The translations under genes were made by a program, and so were the position numbers. Source: Brachycybe producta (taxonomy: Eukaryota > Arthropoda > Diplopoda > Playtdesmida > Andrognathidae). Taken from it: a DNA stretch of 64,000 nt. The stretch is from assembly GCA_036925085.1 (NCBI GenBank), contig JAUPFP010000049.1:1424144-1488143 (forward strand). The letters are read 5' to 3'. Positions 7,855 through 19,745 of this stretch are shown in pieces. The notes under the pieces are model-generated. The model saw nothing but the letters and a program-made list of their open reading frames with translations. It was not told the DNA's origin and searched no databases. Every line of letters begins with the position of its first letter. Position 1 is the first letter of the stretch.

Positions 7855-10619
7855 CTACCAATCATAAGTATATAGGTATATAACATATCGTATACAAAAT
7901 GACCAAATCTATGAAAGAAAAGGAAAAGATACGCTTATTAGAAAATATGAAAACTATAATGAAATAGACTTTTATTTGATTTACCTGAATATATAAAAGC
8001 CAATTTAGTTTGTAACAGCCAAATGCTGTAATCTGCCATGTTCTTGTCTTTAAGTGATTGATGTATTCTGTAGTTAATTCAATTGCCTATAGAATATGAA
8101 ACAAAATTGAATAAAAGACAACGTTTGTATTGCGCATATTTAGAACAAAGTTTTCTAACATATTACCAATTCTAATGAGACTGACTGATTGATGTTATAG
8201 ATTGCAAGTTCATCAGCACCGTGAAAGTTGACAACAAAATTAACTATCTGTAAAAATTTAATAACAGCGCCTATTTTGGTGATTCGTGGATTACACATAC
8301 AGAAAGTACACTAGTGATGATTAAACAAACACAACAACACTGAACACTTATACACATATGCACGCACACATAATGTATGCACCTTCCATTATTTTAGCTT
8401 CATTTGTTACTATTTATTAGTTAAATAATTTTAGTTAAGGTGGCTGAATGGATATTTTCTTTGGTGCTAGTGTAGTTTCTAATGCTAAGCTTCACATATC
8501 CTCGCCCCCATGGCAAAGCCAAGAGAGGAGTTGTAGAGGTCTGGACCCTTCCCCAGGGCCGTCATTTCAGTTTTTTCCAAGGGGGGGGGGGGCAAAACTT
8601 GACCGACTTGCTAATTTTGGTATATATGCAGGCCAGTGCTGCAAGAAGTGTGCATATTGCCACTTAATATAAATTAGGTTTTGATTTATTTATTTATATT
8701 TGCAAGAAATTTTTAAAAAATATGCACAAACTCTAGTCATAACATATGCATATACTGATTGTATTAACACAATTGTTTTTCGGGGGGGGGGGGCAAATGC
8801 CCCCTTGCACCCCCAAAATGACGTCCCTGCCCTTCCCCCCCCCTCAGAAATTTTAAAAATAACAGAATTGTATTTACATGTGATAGTTTTCTCTCTCTTG
8901 TCCCCACCATCAGGCACTTAACTAGGCTAATTTTAATCACTAGCGTTACAGCACTTTTAACCATCTCTCACATTGCCTTGCGGGCAACTATAGTACAAAG
9001 TACAGTATCCTTCATTTGAATTCTAAACAACAGTTAGCAAGTTAGCAGTGCCATCTATCGTCCAATGTATGCAGTTTACTGTAAAGTCTAGCAAACAGCT
9101 AAATGATCTTTATAGAAGACCATAGCCTCCTATAGGAGTCTATGTAGAATACTATACAACATTTTGAGAAGCATGTCAGAGATGGAACAAAGTGATCTAA
9201 TGCTAGTCTTATTCTGATGGAAAAAGTTTTTACCCCTTCAACCCCCCCCCCCCCCGCCCCCCTCCCAAAAAAAATCCTGGCCATGTCATTACTTTTTTGT
9301 AAACTGGCTCAATAAATACTCTAGCATGCACCATGTGGTGGGCGTGACCAACTGTGAATTATACAGGAAAGTGTGCCCAGCAGTAAAATTTTGTTAGCTC
9401 AACCCTTTTATGAGCGTCAGACCAAATATCAACCAATTAAAAATTGAAAAGGACCGGGCATGTGAAGTCAGAAAAAGTAAAAAAAAAAAAAAATTAGAAA
9501 TTAATGACACTTATAAAAGGGCGGAGCCAACAAAATTGTACTGCTGTGCACACTTGCCTGTGTCAGTTATATAGATAATCAATCATGAGTCATCGGTGAA
9601 TCATCACACATACTAGTAATACTTGCCTTATAGCTAATAATTTCAACTATTTCAATAGCGAATGTTCCAATTATAAGTATTGCTACTGTAATTGGAAGTA
9701 ACATTTTGAAATCAATTCCTTCGGAAATACCTCTAAAAGTAAATATTAAAAGGATTGAAACAATAATGATATAAAGACCAAGACAATTTGTGAATATATC
9801 ATTAAATTGGCCCAGAAGTTTAACAATCGAAGAATGCTTCATTTGGTACTTCAACATTCGTTCAGAAAGTGTTCCAGTACAGCAATACGTATTAAAGCAG
9901 TCCAGATTATATAAACAAATTACGATGATTATTATAAGATGTAAATAATACCAAAAAAATGGTATTCCTTGTGCAAATATAATACATGCAAATATTGCAA
10001 TCCAGGGTATTTCAAATGAATCCACAAAGATATTTTCTATGTCACAATTTGTATTGTTTGAAAATTTAGATTTTAATGTAAAACAAGCTTCACTATGATA
10101 AGCACTTTCGTTTATAAATATTGAACAAATAAAAACTAAAGCAATGGTAATCGACATGAAAATTGAAATAACCAAACCGTAGCGACGACATTTTATTGTG
10201 ATTGCTTTAGATGCATTGATATCACATTGTTTTTTCAAGTATTTAAAAAGCGTAACATAAAAGTTTCCAAACTTTTCTTCTTCAAACATAAGTATCGGAT
10301 GTACAATTCCAGCAGTTATCATCAGAATGAGAATCATAACATTTCTCATTAATCGAACTGTGCTGAATTCCATAAATGGTATAAGATGATAGTTAACAAA
10401 AAAATAGCTGTAGCCAATTGTGAATGCAACGGTTAGTAATTTGTAGCATATTATAATAATGCTTTTAAAGTCTGTTTTTGAAGCTTCAGCATTGTATTTG
10501 CTTCTTACTTGAAATCCAAATAATTTTAGGAATTTCAAGTATGGAGAAATATGTTGAGCAAAAGATGTCACTTCTCTGAGTTGAATGAAGAGAATGTCAT
10601 TACAACATTCGTTAGCCAT
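7855..10619 (-). CDS. Gustatory receptor-like (GRL) seven-transmembrane chemoreceptor A1
   Basis: Four exons: 10619-9627, 8247-8167, 8086-7985 and 7908-7855, joined by three phase-0 introns, 409 residues. Exon 1 (331 codons) carries about six hydrophobic segments. Exon 3 ends in GxxKLNWLL-type sequence, and exon 4 (YVIYLYTYDW, then stop) forms the last helix. This resembles the insect Gr end pattern G-F-xx-L-N-xx-L-L, intron, T-Y-hydrophobic-Q-F. The protein is likely a ligand-gated cation channel in the membrane; the ligand is unknown. Intron 1 uses a GC donor (AAG|GCAAGT), as in A3. The open frame runs up to an ATG at 10661, but starting at 10619 gives exactly the length of A3 and matches its start context. 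Intron 1 holds a hAT MITE and a palindromic MITE. Exons 2-4 were found by comparison with A3, so the reconstruction is strong, but the family call rests on topology and intron pattern. Confidence 0.8.
8554..8829. mobile_element. hAT-type MITE in A1 intron 1, with 8-bp target duplication
   Basis: The ends are CAGGGCCGTCATTT and, inverted, CAGGGACGTCATTT. The flanks are CCCTTCCC at 8546-8553 and 8830-8837. The 8-bp duplication and CAGGG ends are typical of hAT elements. Two 12-13 nt G-runs lie inside (about 8581 and 8782). It is 276 bp long and non-coding. Confidence 0.85.
9364..9560. mobile_element. Palindromic MITE, CTCCGCCC family
   Basis: Inverted arms of about 55 bp: CAGGAAAGTGTGCCCAGCAG on the left, and CAGGCAAGTGTGCACAGCAG on the right when inverted. 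Both lead into GTTGGCTCCGCCCTTTTATA-type sequence. The family recurs at 11257, 28714, about 30626 and 56532. Confidence 0.75.
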
Positions 10620-10661
10620 ATTTATATTTACCAACGTCTTTTTATGTTTTATATTATTCAT

Positions 10662-11250
10662 TATTTTGTCTTACCACCTTTTAACCACCGCCGTTCCCCA
10701 AAACGAATGAGACCTAATGTCTGAAGTTGTTAATAGCATAATCGTTTGTTTTTATTGTTGCCTAAGTTACGAATAAATTGGTGTACAGTACTTTTTTCAT
10801 GACATATACATGTACATCTAATAATATACTAATAAATAATAAGCATATAATACAAATAACTAGCAATACAGGCACATAGCGTGGGGCGGGGTCTATGGGG
10901 TCCGGAAACCCTTCTACGGAAATTTTTTTGAGACTTATTCGTAATCTTAATTATTTAAAATTATTATTATTAATTAAAATTATTTAAAATTAATTTTATT
11001 TATGCTGTTTCTTTTGTTCTTTTTGTGAAAACCTCACCACATATGTACACTCAACTGCAATCAGCATCCATGTGGCAAATTTCAAACAGAACCGCCATTT
11101 TCAAACCAAATTATATCAAAATTGCATACATAAAAACAAAATGGCGTCAATGAAAACTGCAGTCTGGTTAGGTTTAGATGGTTTAAGGTGGCTATAGAAA
11201 TGTTTCATTCTATAATTCCCCTTTCAGTTTTCGTCACACAGGGAGAGAGG
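10662..11250. other. Intergenic, no gene seen
   Basis: AT-rich. A short GGGGCGGGGTCTATGGGGTC segment at about 10880 resembles a hAT end, but I found no partner end. Nothing else is recognisable. Confidence 0.4.
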
Positions 11251-11256
11251 GGGACA

Positions 11257-11462
11257 CGGGCATTTAGAAATCGGGACGAACTTCAGTTGGCTCCGCCATT
11301 GTTATTACGAACACAACTTCTAGTTGGTTGGTTATATAGTCTGATGTCACATGCTCCGCCATTTTCAACGTCGAACCATACAATAAACCAATTAGCAGTT
11401 GCTGGTCGTCATAACAAGGGTGGAACCAACGGAAGTTCTCCCAGATTTCTAAATGCCTGTGA
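11257..11462. mobile_element. Palindromic MITE, CTCCGCCC family
   Basis: The left arm GGGCATTTAGAAATCGGGAC leads to CTTCAGTTGGCTCCGCCATT. The right arm is its near complement, ending in TTTCTAAATGCCTGTG. It is closely related to the copy at 56532-56745. A (GA)n tract follows at about 11470-11503. Confidence 0.75.
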
Positions 11463-11469
11463 AGGACAC

Positions 11470-11506
<37 letters not shown>

Positions 11507-11532
11507 CAGGGATCCTCATCTTTTTGTGATAG

Positions 11533-12420
11533 CATGCATGGCCCCCACCACTCTGAAGGCAATCTACGAGCAAGCAGTAGTTCCCCTGATTCTTTATGGA
11601 GCTGAGGTATGCAAGAAAGAGAATCAAAGAGTCAGATTATTGGACACTTAGATGCAGCCCACGAGCATTCCTGTTGGCCATGTGCAAGGCATACCAGACT
11701 ACAGCAAACCGGGCACACCAGGTGGCTTCAAGTAGCCCTCCACTGTTAGTGTTGGCAACCAAGAGGCAAAGTCTGTTTGGGAAGAAAAGGCTGCTTACTG
11801 AGAGCCTAGATTCTCCACTCCCAGTATGTGACACAGACCTTGCCGGAGATACGCATTTGAAATAGAAATGTGGAGTGCACCTACGGTAGTTGAGATGAAC
11901 CTGTATGTATACAGATGGGTTGAAAATAGAAAGAAGAGTAGGTGCAGCCTTCGTGGCAGTAAGAGGAGAGGAAGTCTGCAACAAATGTGAGATACGTATG
12001 CCAGACAATAGCTCGGTATTCCAGGCAGAGCTGTTGGCTGTCAAAGAGGCAGTCAGTTATGCCAAGCAGGACCAGTCACTGTGAACATCTGTAGCAATCT
12101 GTTCTGACTCTATGTTATCCCGCCAGGTGGTTGCAGAAAGAGACCGAGTACACACAGAAGCTTACCATGTAAGCTGAGTGTATGGCACAAAGAGGGGCGA
12201 CACCTTCACCTTGTTTGGGTCAAGGCCCATGTGGGACACCAGTTTAATGAGTTGGCACATGAGCAGCCAAAAGAGGGACCCAGAAGGAGGACATCACTCA
12301 ACACTGGCTCCCTAAGGCTGGACTGCAGCAGGCTTTGAAGGCCTCAACAGAACTGCAGTGGCAACTGATGTGGGGCAGGGCAACACGGGTGGCTGCTGCA
12401 CAGATTCAATAGCAACTCTA
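11533..12420 (+). pseudogene. LINE fragment: reverse transcriptase C terminus and RNase H (I/R1-like), degenerate
   Basis: A frameshifted and stop-broken piece of a non-LTR retrotransposon. The first part reads like the region after the reverse transcriptase domain (AIYEQAVVPLILYGAE, then RCSPRAFLLAMCKAY and TTANRA). The second part is an RNase H domain with YTDG, QAELLAV, SDSM and KAHVGH motifs, reading across several frames. Only the 3' end of the element is present, on the + strand. Confidence 0.7.
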
Positions 12421-12755
12421 GTTAAGGATTAGGGAAAAGTGGAGAGGGGAGAGGGGAAAGGACTTTTGTAATAAGTACCATTTATTGTTGATGTTGTTAG
12501 TAACTTTTTAACGTCACCTACAAGATCGAGGTTATTGATGGACACATGAGTCAATTCACAACCAATCCAATCGAGTCACAAGGCTACGGATTTTATAAAT
12601 CAATTCATTAGCCAACCTTCAGGCCACACAGGTGACAGAAAGATATGTGACTGATCAAACAATGCTGTCTCTGAAAAATTCTTAACACAGAAATGCCTAT
12701 TACATCTGATTTGGATCTCTTTGATTAGAATGTAAATAATAGCATTGCAGTCATT

Positions 12756-12883
12756 TTGCAAATAATTTATTTAAATTATTTTGTAAATAATTTATTTAAA
12801 TTATTTTGTAAATAATTTATTTAAATTATTTTGTAAATAATTTATTTAAATTATTTTGTAAATAATTTATTTAAATTATTTTG
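12756..12883. repeat. 25-bp tandem repeat, about five copies
   Basis: The unit TTGTAAATAATTTATTTAAA plus TTATT is repeated about five times, nearly without change, just before the hAT transposase remnant. Confidence 0.9.
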
Positions 12884-12918
12884 TGGCCTTTTTATTTCTT
12901 TTACTTTCAAATTTTGAA

Positions 12919-14426
12919 ATGCCTCCAAAAAAGCTGAGTGGTGCTCAATGGCGGAAGAAAGATAGAGAGGTCAAACTTGAGGCTAAAAAGTCAAGTTTTT
13001 TAATGACAAACTTTATAAAACAAAGAAAGACTACAGATGAAAAGCATGATGCTTTGGGTTTTGATTTTGTAGACGATGTGGAATCCACATTGTCTACAAA
13101 ATCAAAATCCGAAGAAAATTACGAAGATGGGGAAAAATCAGAAGTTGTAGAAGAGCAACATCCAGTATTGGATAATGAGAACATTGATTTATATCTTGAA
13201 AATGACAGCGACAATGAAGAAAATATAATGGCTAACATTCAGTTGACTGATAGCGAAGTTTCAGAATCTTTTAATGTTGAGAATATGGATGATACCAATT
13301 GTAATAATCATGGCGACAACGTTCCTCAAAAACCAATTCCTGCCGTACTGGAGTTTCATGATGTCGGTTACATTGATTTTGATGATGCATCACAACTAGC
13401 AACAATACCAGATAAATTGCGAACAGAGATGGTTAACCGTGGTTCTCAATTTTTTCAGAACAAAGATATCCCGTTTGCATTAAAGGGTGGGCGTTCACTG
13501 ACTCGTGTATGGTTTAAATGTCGACTTGCAAATGGGGCTGAAGTAAATCGATCTTGGTTACTGGATTCACCTTTGAATGAAGCAGCTTACTGCTTCTGTT
13601 GTTTACTGTATGCATCATCAACTCCAAATAGTCGATCTTCCTTTGAATCTGCATCTGGATTCAGTAACTGGCGACACACAGAGCGGGTGCAGTCATGAAA
13701 ACAGCACTAGCCACCGTAAAGCATTTACTACATGGAAAGAATCAAGGAAGAGGAATTGATGCCGAAGTGCAATCACAAATTCAGTCAGAAAAGCAATGAT
13801 GGCAAGACATTTTAAAAAGAGTACTAGCCTGTGTCAAGTTTCTAGCATCTCAAAATCTACCATTTCATGGTCATATAGAAAGTTTACATGCTGATGATAA
13901 AACAAATATTGGCAACTTTCTTGCCTTATTCAAATTAATATCGCAGTACGATCCATTGATGGCAACCCATTCTGAATTTGCTAAAGAAAATCCGAGATCC
14001 GTATCAGTTACTGATTGATATCCGATGCAACCATTACTATAGAATTCTTCTGGACTCGATTCCTGATCTAGGACATCGAGAACAGTTCTCAGAAGTAATC
14101 TGATTTGTTGATGTGGATTTTGTAAAAAAAAAACAGTAGATATTAAAGAATCATTTCTGGGTTATATTGAAATCCACGCCAAAGATGCAGCAATGCTTGA
14201 AAGAGTCCTAGTCGATAAACTGGAAAATGACAACTTACCTCTCACTGATTGCCGATCTCAATACTACAATGTTGCTGTGATGTCTGGCCATATATCAGGA
14301 CTTCAGCAAAGGATCACTGCAAGAAATCATCATGCATTGTTTGTCAATTGTGATAACCATAGCTTGAATTTAGCAGGAATTCATTTTGAATTTGAATTTG
14401 AAAAATTACTCTGCAAGCAGCCATAA
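12919..14426 (+). pseudogene. Broken hAT transposase of the ZMYM1-like/DUF4371 type
   Basis: The first frame (12919-13698, about 260 residues) has a charged N terminus (MPPKKLSGAQWRKKDRE), an acidic middle, and a TTF-type zinc finger with NEAAYCFCCLLY and SGFSNWRHTERVQ. The finger continues in another frame (SHENSTSHRKAFTTWKES). Later pieces include QQRITARNHHALFVNCDNHS and LNLAG in frame 14193-14426, as in the DUF4371/RNase H-like core. Several frameshifts and stops separate these pieces, and the C-terminal dimerisation region was not found. The transposase would have cut and pasted a hAT element; here it is dead. Confidence 0.8.
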
Positions 14427-14589
14427 AGGCCTATGGCAGAGGGACAAGAGTCCAAGTGCAGCATAGAAAATGCATTGTCAAAACCAGAAAATATAAAACC
14501 CTATTGATATAAACCCAACAACAATTTCAATATTTTTTAATGCTGCAAATATATGCATTGTCAAAACAAAAAATTATGACTCCCATAAA

Positions 14590-16790
14590 ATACGTTTTTT
14601 CTGCACAAAATCCCCAGCAAGCGAGTTCCATTGTCGACTCGCCCTAGGGACAAATGACCAGTAATAAGAGTCTGTTCGTGCAAAAATCTCTCCAACTTTG
14701 TTAGAGTGGTCACCCCTACCCAAATATAATGCTCTGCAAAGTTTACTTGAAGTAGGTTTAGGGCAAGAGCCTTTTAGCATTCGATTAAATATATTAAGAC
14801 TAAAATCTGAACGTCTTGCAAGTAAACTATCCCAATCAAGCTCTGAAAGCATTTTAGTTACACTGTCGGGATATCTATATTTACCACAAACAAACCTAGC
14901 AGCCCTGCATTGGACCATTTCTATAGAGTGAGCTAAGTCTTCAGTGTGGGGATTCCACACGGAGCTGCAGTATTCTAGATGGGGATGTACTAATGATATG
15001 CTATACATTTTACCTCCCTGGGACACCTTCTTAGAATGCATTGACTAAACCTAAGCATCTGCATAGACTTGGAAATAATCTGTTCGACATGCAGCTTCCA
15101 AGAAAGTTTAGCTGTAATCGTTACCCCCAAATATTTATAAGAATTTACGTTATTAAGTGGAATGGCCCCTATCCTATATGGAAATATTATTGGATTCCTT
15201 CCCCTAGCTAACCTCATTACACAACATTTTCCCTTATTAAGTTGAAGTTGCCATTTAGAACACCATGCCTCTATTACTTTCAAGTCACTATCAATAATAT
15301 GGCAATCATTGTCAGAGGTAACCTCACGATAAATTATTGTATCATCTGCAAATAGCCGGCAATTGCTGCTAACTTGACTGCTGAGGTCATTGATATATAA
15401 AAGAAACAGAAGCGGACCAACACACTACCCTGAGGAACCCCTGATGTAACCCCTATCCAGTCAGATTCAGTCCCACCTGCAACAACCCTTTGTTTCCTAT
15501 CACTCAAAAAAGAATGCACCTATTTATACACCTATTCACCCAATCCATACCCACTAATTTTTGTCATTAGTTTTGAGTGAGAAACTGTGTCAAATGCTTT
15601 GCAGAGATCAAGAAAAACCAAATCTATCTGACTGCCTTTGTCTAAAATTTTCTGAAGGTCATCAACTAAAAGAATAAGCTGGGTTTCACATGAATGCCCC
15701 CTAAGAAACCCATGCTGGTTATCACACAAAAAATTGTTTTCCATAAGAAAATTCATTGAGGAGGAATATATATGTTCAAGGACCTTGCAAACTATCGAGG
15801 TTAAAGACATGGGTCTGTAATTAGTTACCTGAGACTTGTTTCCTGATTTAAAAATTGGACAAACATTAGCTAATTTCCACATATCTGGTACAATACCTAC
15901 ATCTAAACTCTGTTGAAAAATTAACTGAAGGTATGGACCCAACTCTTGTGCAAGATTTTTTAAAATGATAGCATACATCCTATCTGGACCACAGGTTTTA
16001 TTTGAGTCTAATTTTAGAAGTTGCTTGACTATCCCATCTGCAGTTATTACAATTTGATCCATACAAAGAGATGTTGAAGGAAAACCCTCAATGTGGTATG
16101 CCATCATCAATTGTGAATACCTTCTTGTATTATTCATTTAATAAGGTAGCTTTCCCTACTGGATCTGAAACAAGCTTCCCATTTGTGTCAACCAGAGAAG
16201 GAATAGATTCTCTACTTCGCCTAGAGTTCTTGATGTAACACCAAAATAGTTTTGGGTCCGTTTTTAACCATTCTCTAAGCGTTTCTGTTTTAAAATTATC
16301 GTGAGCTAATAAGATTTCCCGTTTCGCTGCTGTGCGTGCAATACGGAATTCATTGGAATTCACTAATTCTTGGTGATTTCTAGCCCTATTCCTCCATAAG
16401 CATTGTTTATGGAGAACCCTTTTAACTTTGCTAGTGTACAATACTGGTGTGGCACAGTCTCTAACTACCTTGGTTGGAATAAAAGAGGAAGACCCACTTA
16501 AAATTAAACTATGAAATCGTGACCAATTCAAATTCACATTTTGAGGATGAAATTATTCTTTAAATTTATGAAAATTATCTATCAAATGTGACTTAAAACC
16601 ATCCCAATTACATTTGTTAAAAAGAGACACTACTTTTTTAACCTCAGAAATTTTTTCCACACATGCATTAACATCACATAAGACAATCTGATGATCACTT
16701 ATTCCCCCTGATACCCTAACATTGGATAATAACTCCAGACTATTAGTCAATACTACATCAAGAATTTTGTCATTTCTGGTTGGTTTAGTT
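14590..16790 (-). pseudogene. 5'-truncated, frameshifted LINE (CR1/Jockey-group-like)
   Basis: Read on the minus strand: the end of the endonuclease domain (GGISDHQIV, 16.75-16.55 kb), a linker, then reverse transcriptase motifs LDSNKTCGPD, NYRPMSLTS, DNQHGFLRGHSCETQ, DLCKAFDTVSH, SGVPQGSVL and, in a shifted frame, RLFADDTIIY. The thumb region follows (WQLQLNKGKC, YKYLGVTI). The C terminus (YCSSVWNPHTEDL, then RASRQWNSLA) runs to 14574. At least four frame breaks are visible. The family assignment is from overall motif style only. Confidence 0.8.
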
Positions 16791-17515
16791 AAACCTGTTC
16801 CATAGAATAAGTATTGAAACTGCTAATGGCTTGTCACTGCCACTGCTACTTGGGTACTACTTGGGTACTTCCAACAGATCCTCGTGCGAACCCTGGTGAT
16901 CAGGCAGAGACTCCGTATTGTCGTGTGAGGTAGCCTTGATTAATGATGTGGCTTGTGTAATGTGGATGTGCGGTGACGAACGAGTCCGACGAAGTCCAAG
17001 TCGGTGTGTGCAGCTCCGAGGGTTCTCGAGTACACTCTGAGCTATACTTTCGGGTTCCAGTATGATGGGACTCGGTTTAGGTCGGTGATGTCACTGTGCA
17101 CCGGTAATTTAGTGCTTGTCGGTAACAGTCCTCAGTTGAGCGTGTGGCGATTTTTGATTCCCAACTGGTGTAGTGTCGTGAGTTCTTTATTGAGTGTCAG
17201 ATTTTAGAAGGATCTCTCTCGACACATGGTAATTGGCGACCACATGGAGGTTATGAGAATTCCAAAGGTCTCAATAAAGAAACAGCAGATGTACAATGCA
17301 ATCGCGAGCGTGGTACACTACCCAATCGAAAGTGCACTGCGGAAAGTGCACTGCGGAAAGTGAATTGGAAATGAAAAAGTATTGCAGTTGCCTAAAGAAA
17401 AGGCAAGCAATACGAAGAGTAAAGCTAGAGCGCGGTGCCCGCACTTTTAGGTTTACTGAAAAACAAGAATTAAGAATGTGTGTGTAGAGAACACACAAAG
17501 AAACAAAAGTTCAAG

Positions 17516-17599
17516 ATGGCTGAACTCTCTAAAGAAGAACAAACAAAGGAAAAGTTCAAGATGGCTGAACTTTCCACAGAAGCAAGAAAAAAAAGCTGA
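17516..17599 (+). CDS. 27-residue ORF with internal repeat (speculative)
   Basis: ATG to TGA with the peptide motif MAELS occurring twice (residues 1-5 and 16-20), caused by duplication of the surrounding DNA. It could be a decayed start of a Gag-like frame in the LTR element. No family is recognised. Confidence 0.15.
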   Translation: MAELSKEEQTKEKFKMAELSTEARKKS

Positions 17600-18323
17600 T
17601 TTACATAAAAGTATAAAACTTAGGTGTGGCTACCGCACGTCAAAAGTTTTAATTTAGACTTATTAGAAAAAGTAAATCAGTGCAGAAATGGAAGAGTGTT
17701 CAACAAGCTAAGTGCTTGGTGAACCAGAAGAAATGTTCAGACTGTTGAAATTTTGTGTCCTCACTGCTGGATGGCACTGGATAGAAAGACAGTGTCAGTG
17801 CCCAGTGAGGGACTATGTTGAGTAGAATGAAGAGGTCCGTAGGTGGCGCTAGTGTGGCCACTTATGGTTCAGTTTATTGCAATGTCGACAAATTGATGGC
17901 TTGAAAAATTCCTCCGGGGCATGTTTTTATGGTGGCCAGAAAGAACACGAAAAGAGAGAAAATTCCAAGAAAAAGAGAAGTTTTCTCTGGCAAGAGCAAT
18001 TCCACCAGGGGGCGCGTAAGTGCAACCCTCTGGAAGAGAAGAGTGAAGAAGAGAACACAAAAAGATGAGAAAGTTACAACAATGTTCTCACATAGAGCAA
18101 AAAACCGCTCCGTTGGTGCTGTTTGAAGAGTGTCCGGTCGATCCAAGATGGCGGCCGGGCTTCAATGCTGTCCAATGGAGAAAGTTCATATGAGGCTGCA
18201 TTGAGGTGATGATGAAGAAATTGAAGAACATGACTTGGGACATAGAGGGTCCCAAGGGAAACACAATGTGAAAACAGGGAACAAAGAGAAAGGGGGGACA
18301 AGAAAGTCCCATGTGGCTAGATA

Positions 18324-18612
18324 AAGTGTTTTTAAGCTTGTAAGCCCCTAACAATGATACGGAGTTAGGCAGAAAACTCACTTGAAAATTAAAGATGAAG
18401 AGTGAAGATAATAGGGCATTTTAAAAGACACACGTCTTTTAAAAGCCTATTAATAGGTGAATAGATTAGTAGCTGCGATTTGTTTGCTCACCTCACAATG
18501 ATACGGAGTTTCGGCTGAGCAAACTCCTCTCGGAGAGTAAAAAGAATTTGTTTTGAAGTGTTGCCCACACACCAACCAATGATACGGAGGAGGGTCGAGT
18601 GGGTTTCACTTC
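18324..18612. ncRNA. Three hairpins with identical loop AATGATACGGA
   Basis: Loops at 18353-18363, 18497-18507 and 18578-18588 are identical, and each is closed by a C-G pair. The stems differ but still pair. Hairpin 1 has CCTAAC/GTTAGG plus AAGTG/CACTT. Hairpin 2 has GTTTGCTCA/TGAGCAAAC. Hairpin 3 has CCCAC/GTGGG plus GAAGTG/CACTTC. A constant loop on changing but complementary stems is the mark of a selected RNA structure. The strand is undetermined and the function unknown. Confidence 0.5.
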
Positions 18613-19390
18613 GAAAATTAAAGAAGTTAATGTTACAGTGGGTGATGATGATGGTAACATATAACACAAAAACATGGACGGAAACACGTGTGTCCACAAT
18701 TGTCCCCTCGGTTCCCGAGTGCTGAGCGGTTGGCAGACAAAAGTTCTGTTCCCACGTGTCTCTAAGAACAGGACACAGAATCGCACGGTCGACACGTGGT
18801 GTGTGTAGCCACAAGTCTCTTTCGCGATTCCACAAAAAATCGGCGCCACGCGGTTGGCTTTGACGTGATCGAGGACCTCCATACGTGGTTCCACACAAAA
18901 TTGCGCCACGCGGTTGACTTTGACGTGATCTAGGGTCTCTATACGTGGTTCCAACATAAAAGGGTCGGACGAAGCCTCGTGAGGCACAATCACGAGACTT
19001 AGGACAAAGGACGGCTTCTGTTGATAGGTCGGAGAAGGCAAATGGAGCTATACCCCGCACCTCCACCAAATGTGAGCTTTTGGCATCGGCCATTTTATTT
19101 TACCAACCTTAAGATGACATCTTCTGTATCTCGATTCTTCTCTGAACCGTACGGTGCCCGCACGGAGAAGATTCGAGCTGCAGAGAGAGTTGGATGGAGA
19201 TGGATTGTGGTCACTCCTCTGCATGGGGGTGAAATCTATGCAGCAGAGTGGTGGCCATCCCTCTCTCTTCGGGTCGATGCTGATATACATCTTCTCCTTT
19301 CGGTACACCGACAAGAGAAGATGTTGTAGCTGCTAGGAATCGTATACCTCCTGCCTTGTGGAGTCTCCAGCCTCTGAAGAGAAGTTGGTT

Positions 19391-19745
19391 ACATTACAGA
19401 AAGACCACGCTGTTTCATATTATAACTCTTTATTCATCACTTGTAAGAAACACAGAATACAAGGATGAATATATTAATACTAACGGTGCGTCCTCAGGCC
19501 CATGATTCGGATTAAGATCACGTAATACAGGCAAAGGACAAGAACTAACTACAAAGAGGAGCACGGTCCTTTTATACCTTGGACCTGTGTACACCTGCGA
19601 GGTGTAACCAGGTCCAAGTGACCATGGTCCTATGTGTATCAATCCGCCGCTTGGGTATGCGTCAGAAGGAGGGAGAGGGATGAGCAAGAGTTGTTTATCC
19701 CCCGGGCTATGGTTTTGGCGGGATCACGATTTACAGGATGTTACA
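19391..19745 (-). mobile_element. LTR (solo or terminal) of an LTR retrotransposon
   Basis: On the minus strand it begins TGTAACATCC at 19745, has a TATA box in GGTATAAAAGG, then a GATGAATAAAGAG polyadenylation signal near the far end. The 19745 boundary cuts exactly into GRL copy A2. The inner boundary is uncertain (about 19370-19391). A diverged relative with GTGTACACAGG and CGTATAAAAG lies at about 38940-39050. Confidence 0.6.

Larger units (their letters stand above)
16830..19390. other. Non-coding, leader-like region next to an LTR
   Basis: About 2.5 kb of GC-richer sequence than its neighbours, with no convincing long gene. It contains a direct duplication of a segment with GTTCAAGATGGCTGAAC (17509 and 17554), three related hairpins (18324-18612), and a duplicated block of about 63 bp with GCGCCACGCGGTTG (about 18842 and 18903). 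It abuts the LTR at 19391-19745 and may be the internal part of a non-autonomous LTR element, though no second LTR was found. Confidence 0.4.

Noticed and set aside
9611-9626. GT donor in GCAAGTATT for A1 intron 1
   Set aside because: It would leave phase 1 and put a stop at once in exon 2. The GC donor keeps phase 0 and is conserved in A3.
16965-17010. Hammerhead ribozyme (GACGAACGAGTCCGACGAAG)
   Set aside because: The conserved CUGAUGA...GAAA core is not present in order, so it is a chance resemblance.
17004-17235. 5' LTR end plus tRNA primer site (ACA followed by TGGTAATTGGCGACC) on the + strand
   Set aside because: There is no matching second LTR in the window and the sequence is unlike the LTR at 19391-19745, so I did not list it as an LTR.
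18488-19093. 201-residue minus-strand open frame as a protein gene
   Set aside because: It runs through a duplicated 63-bp block and two of the hairpins, overlaps another long frame, and has no recognisable domain.
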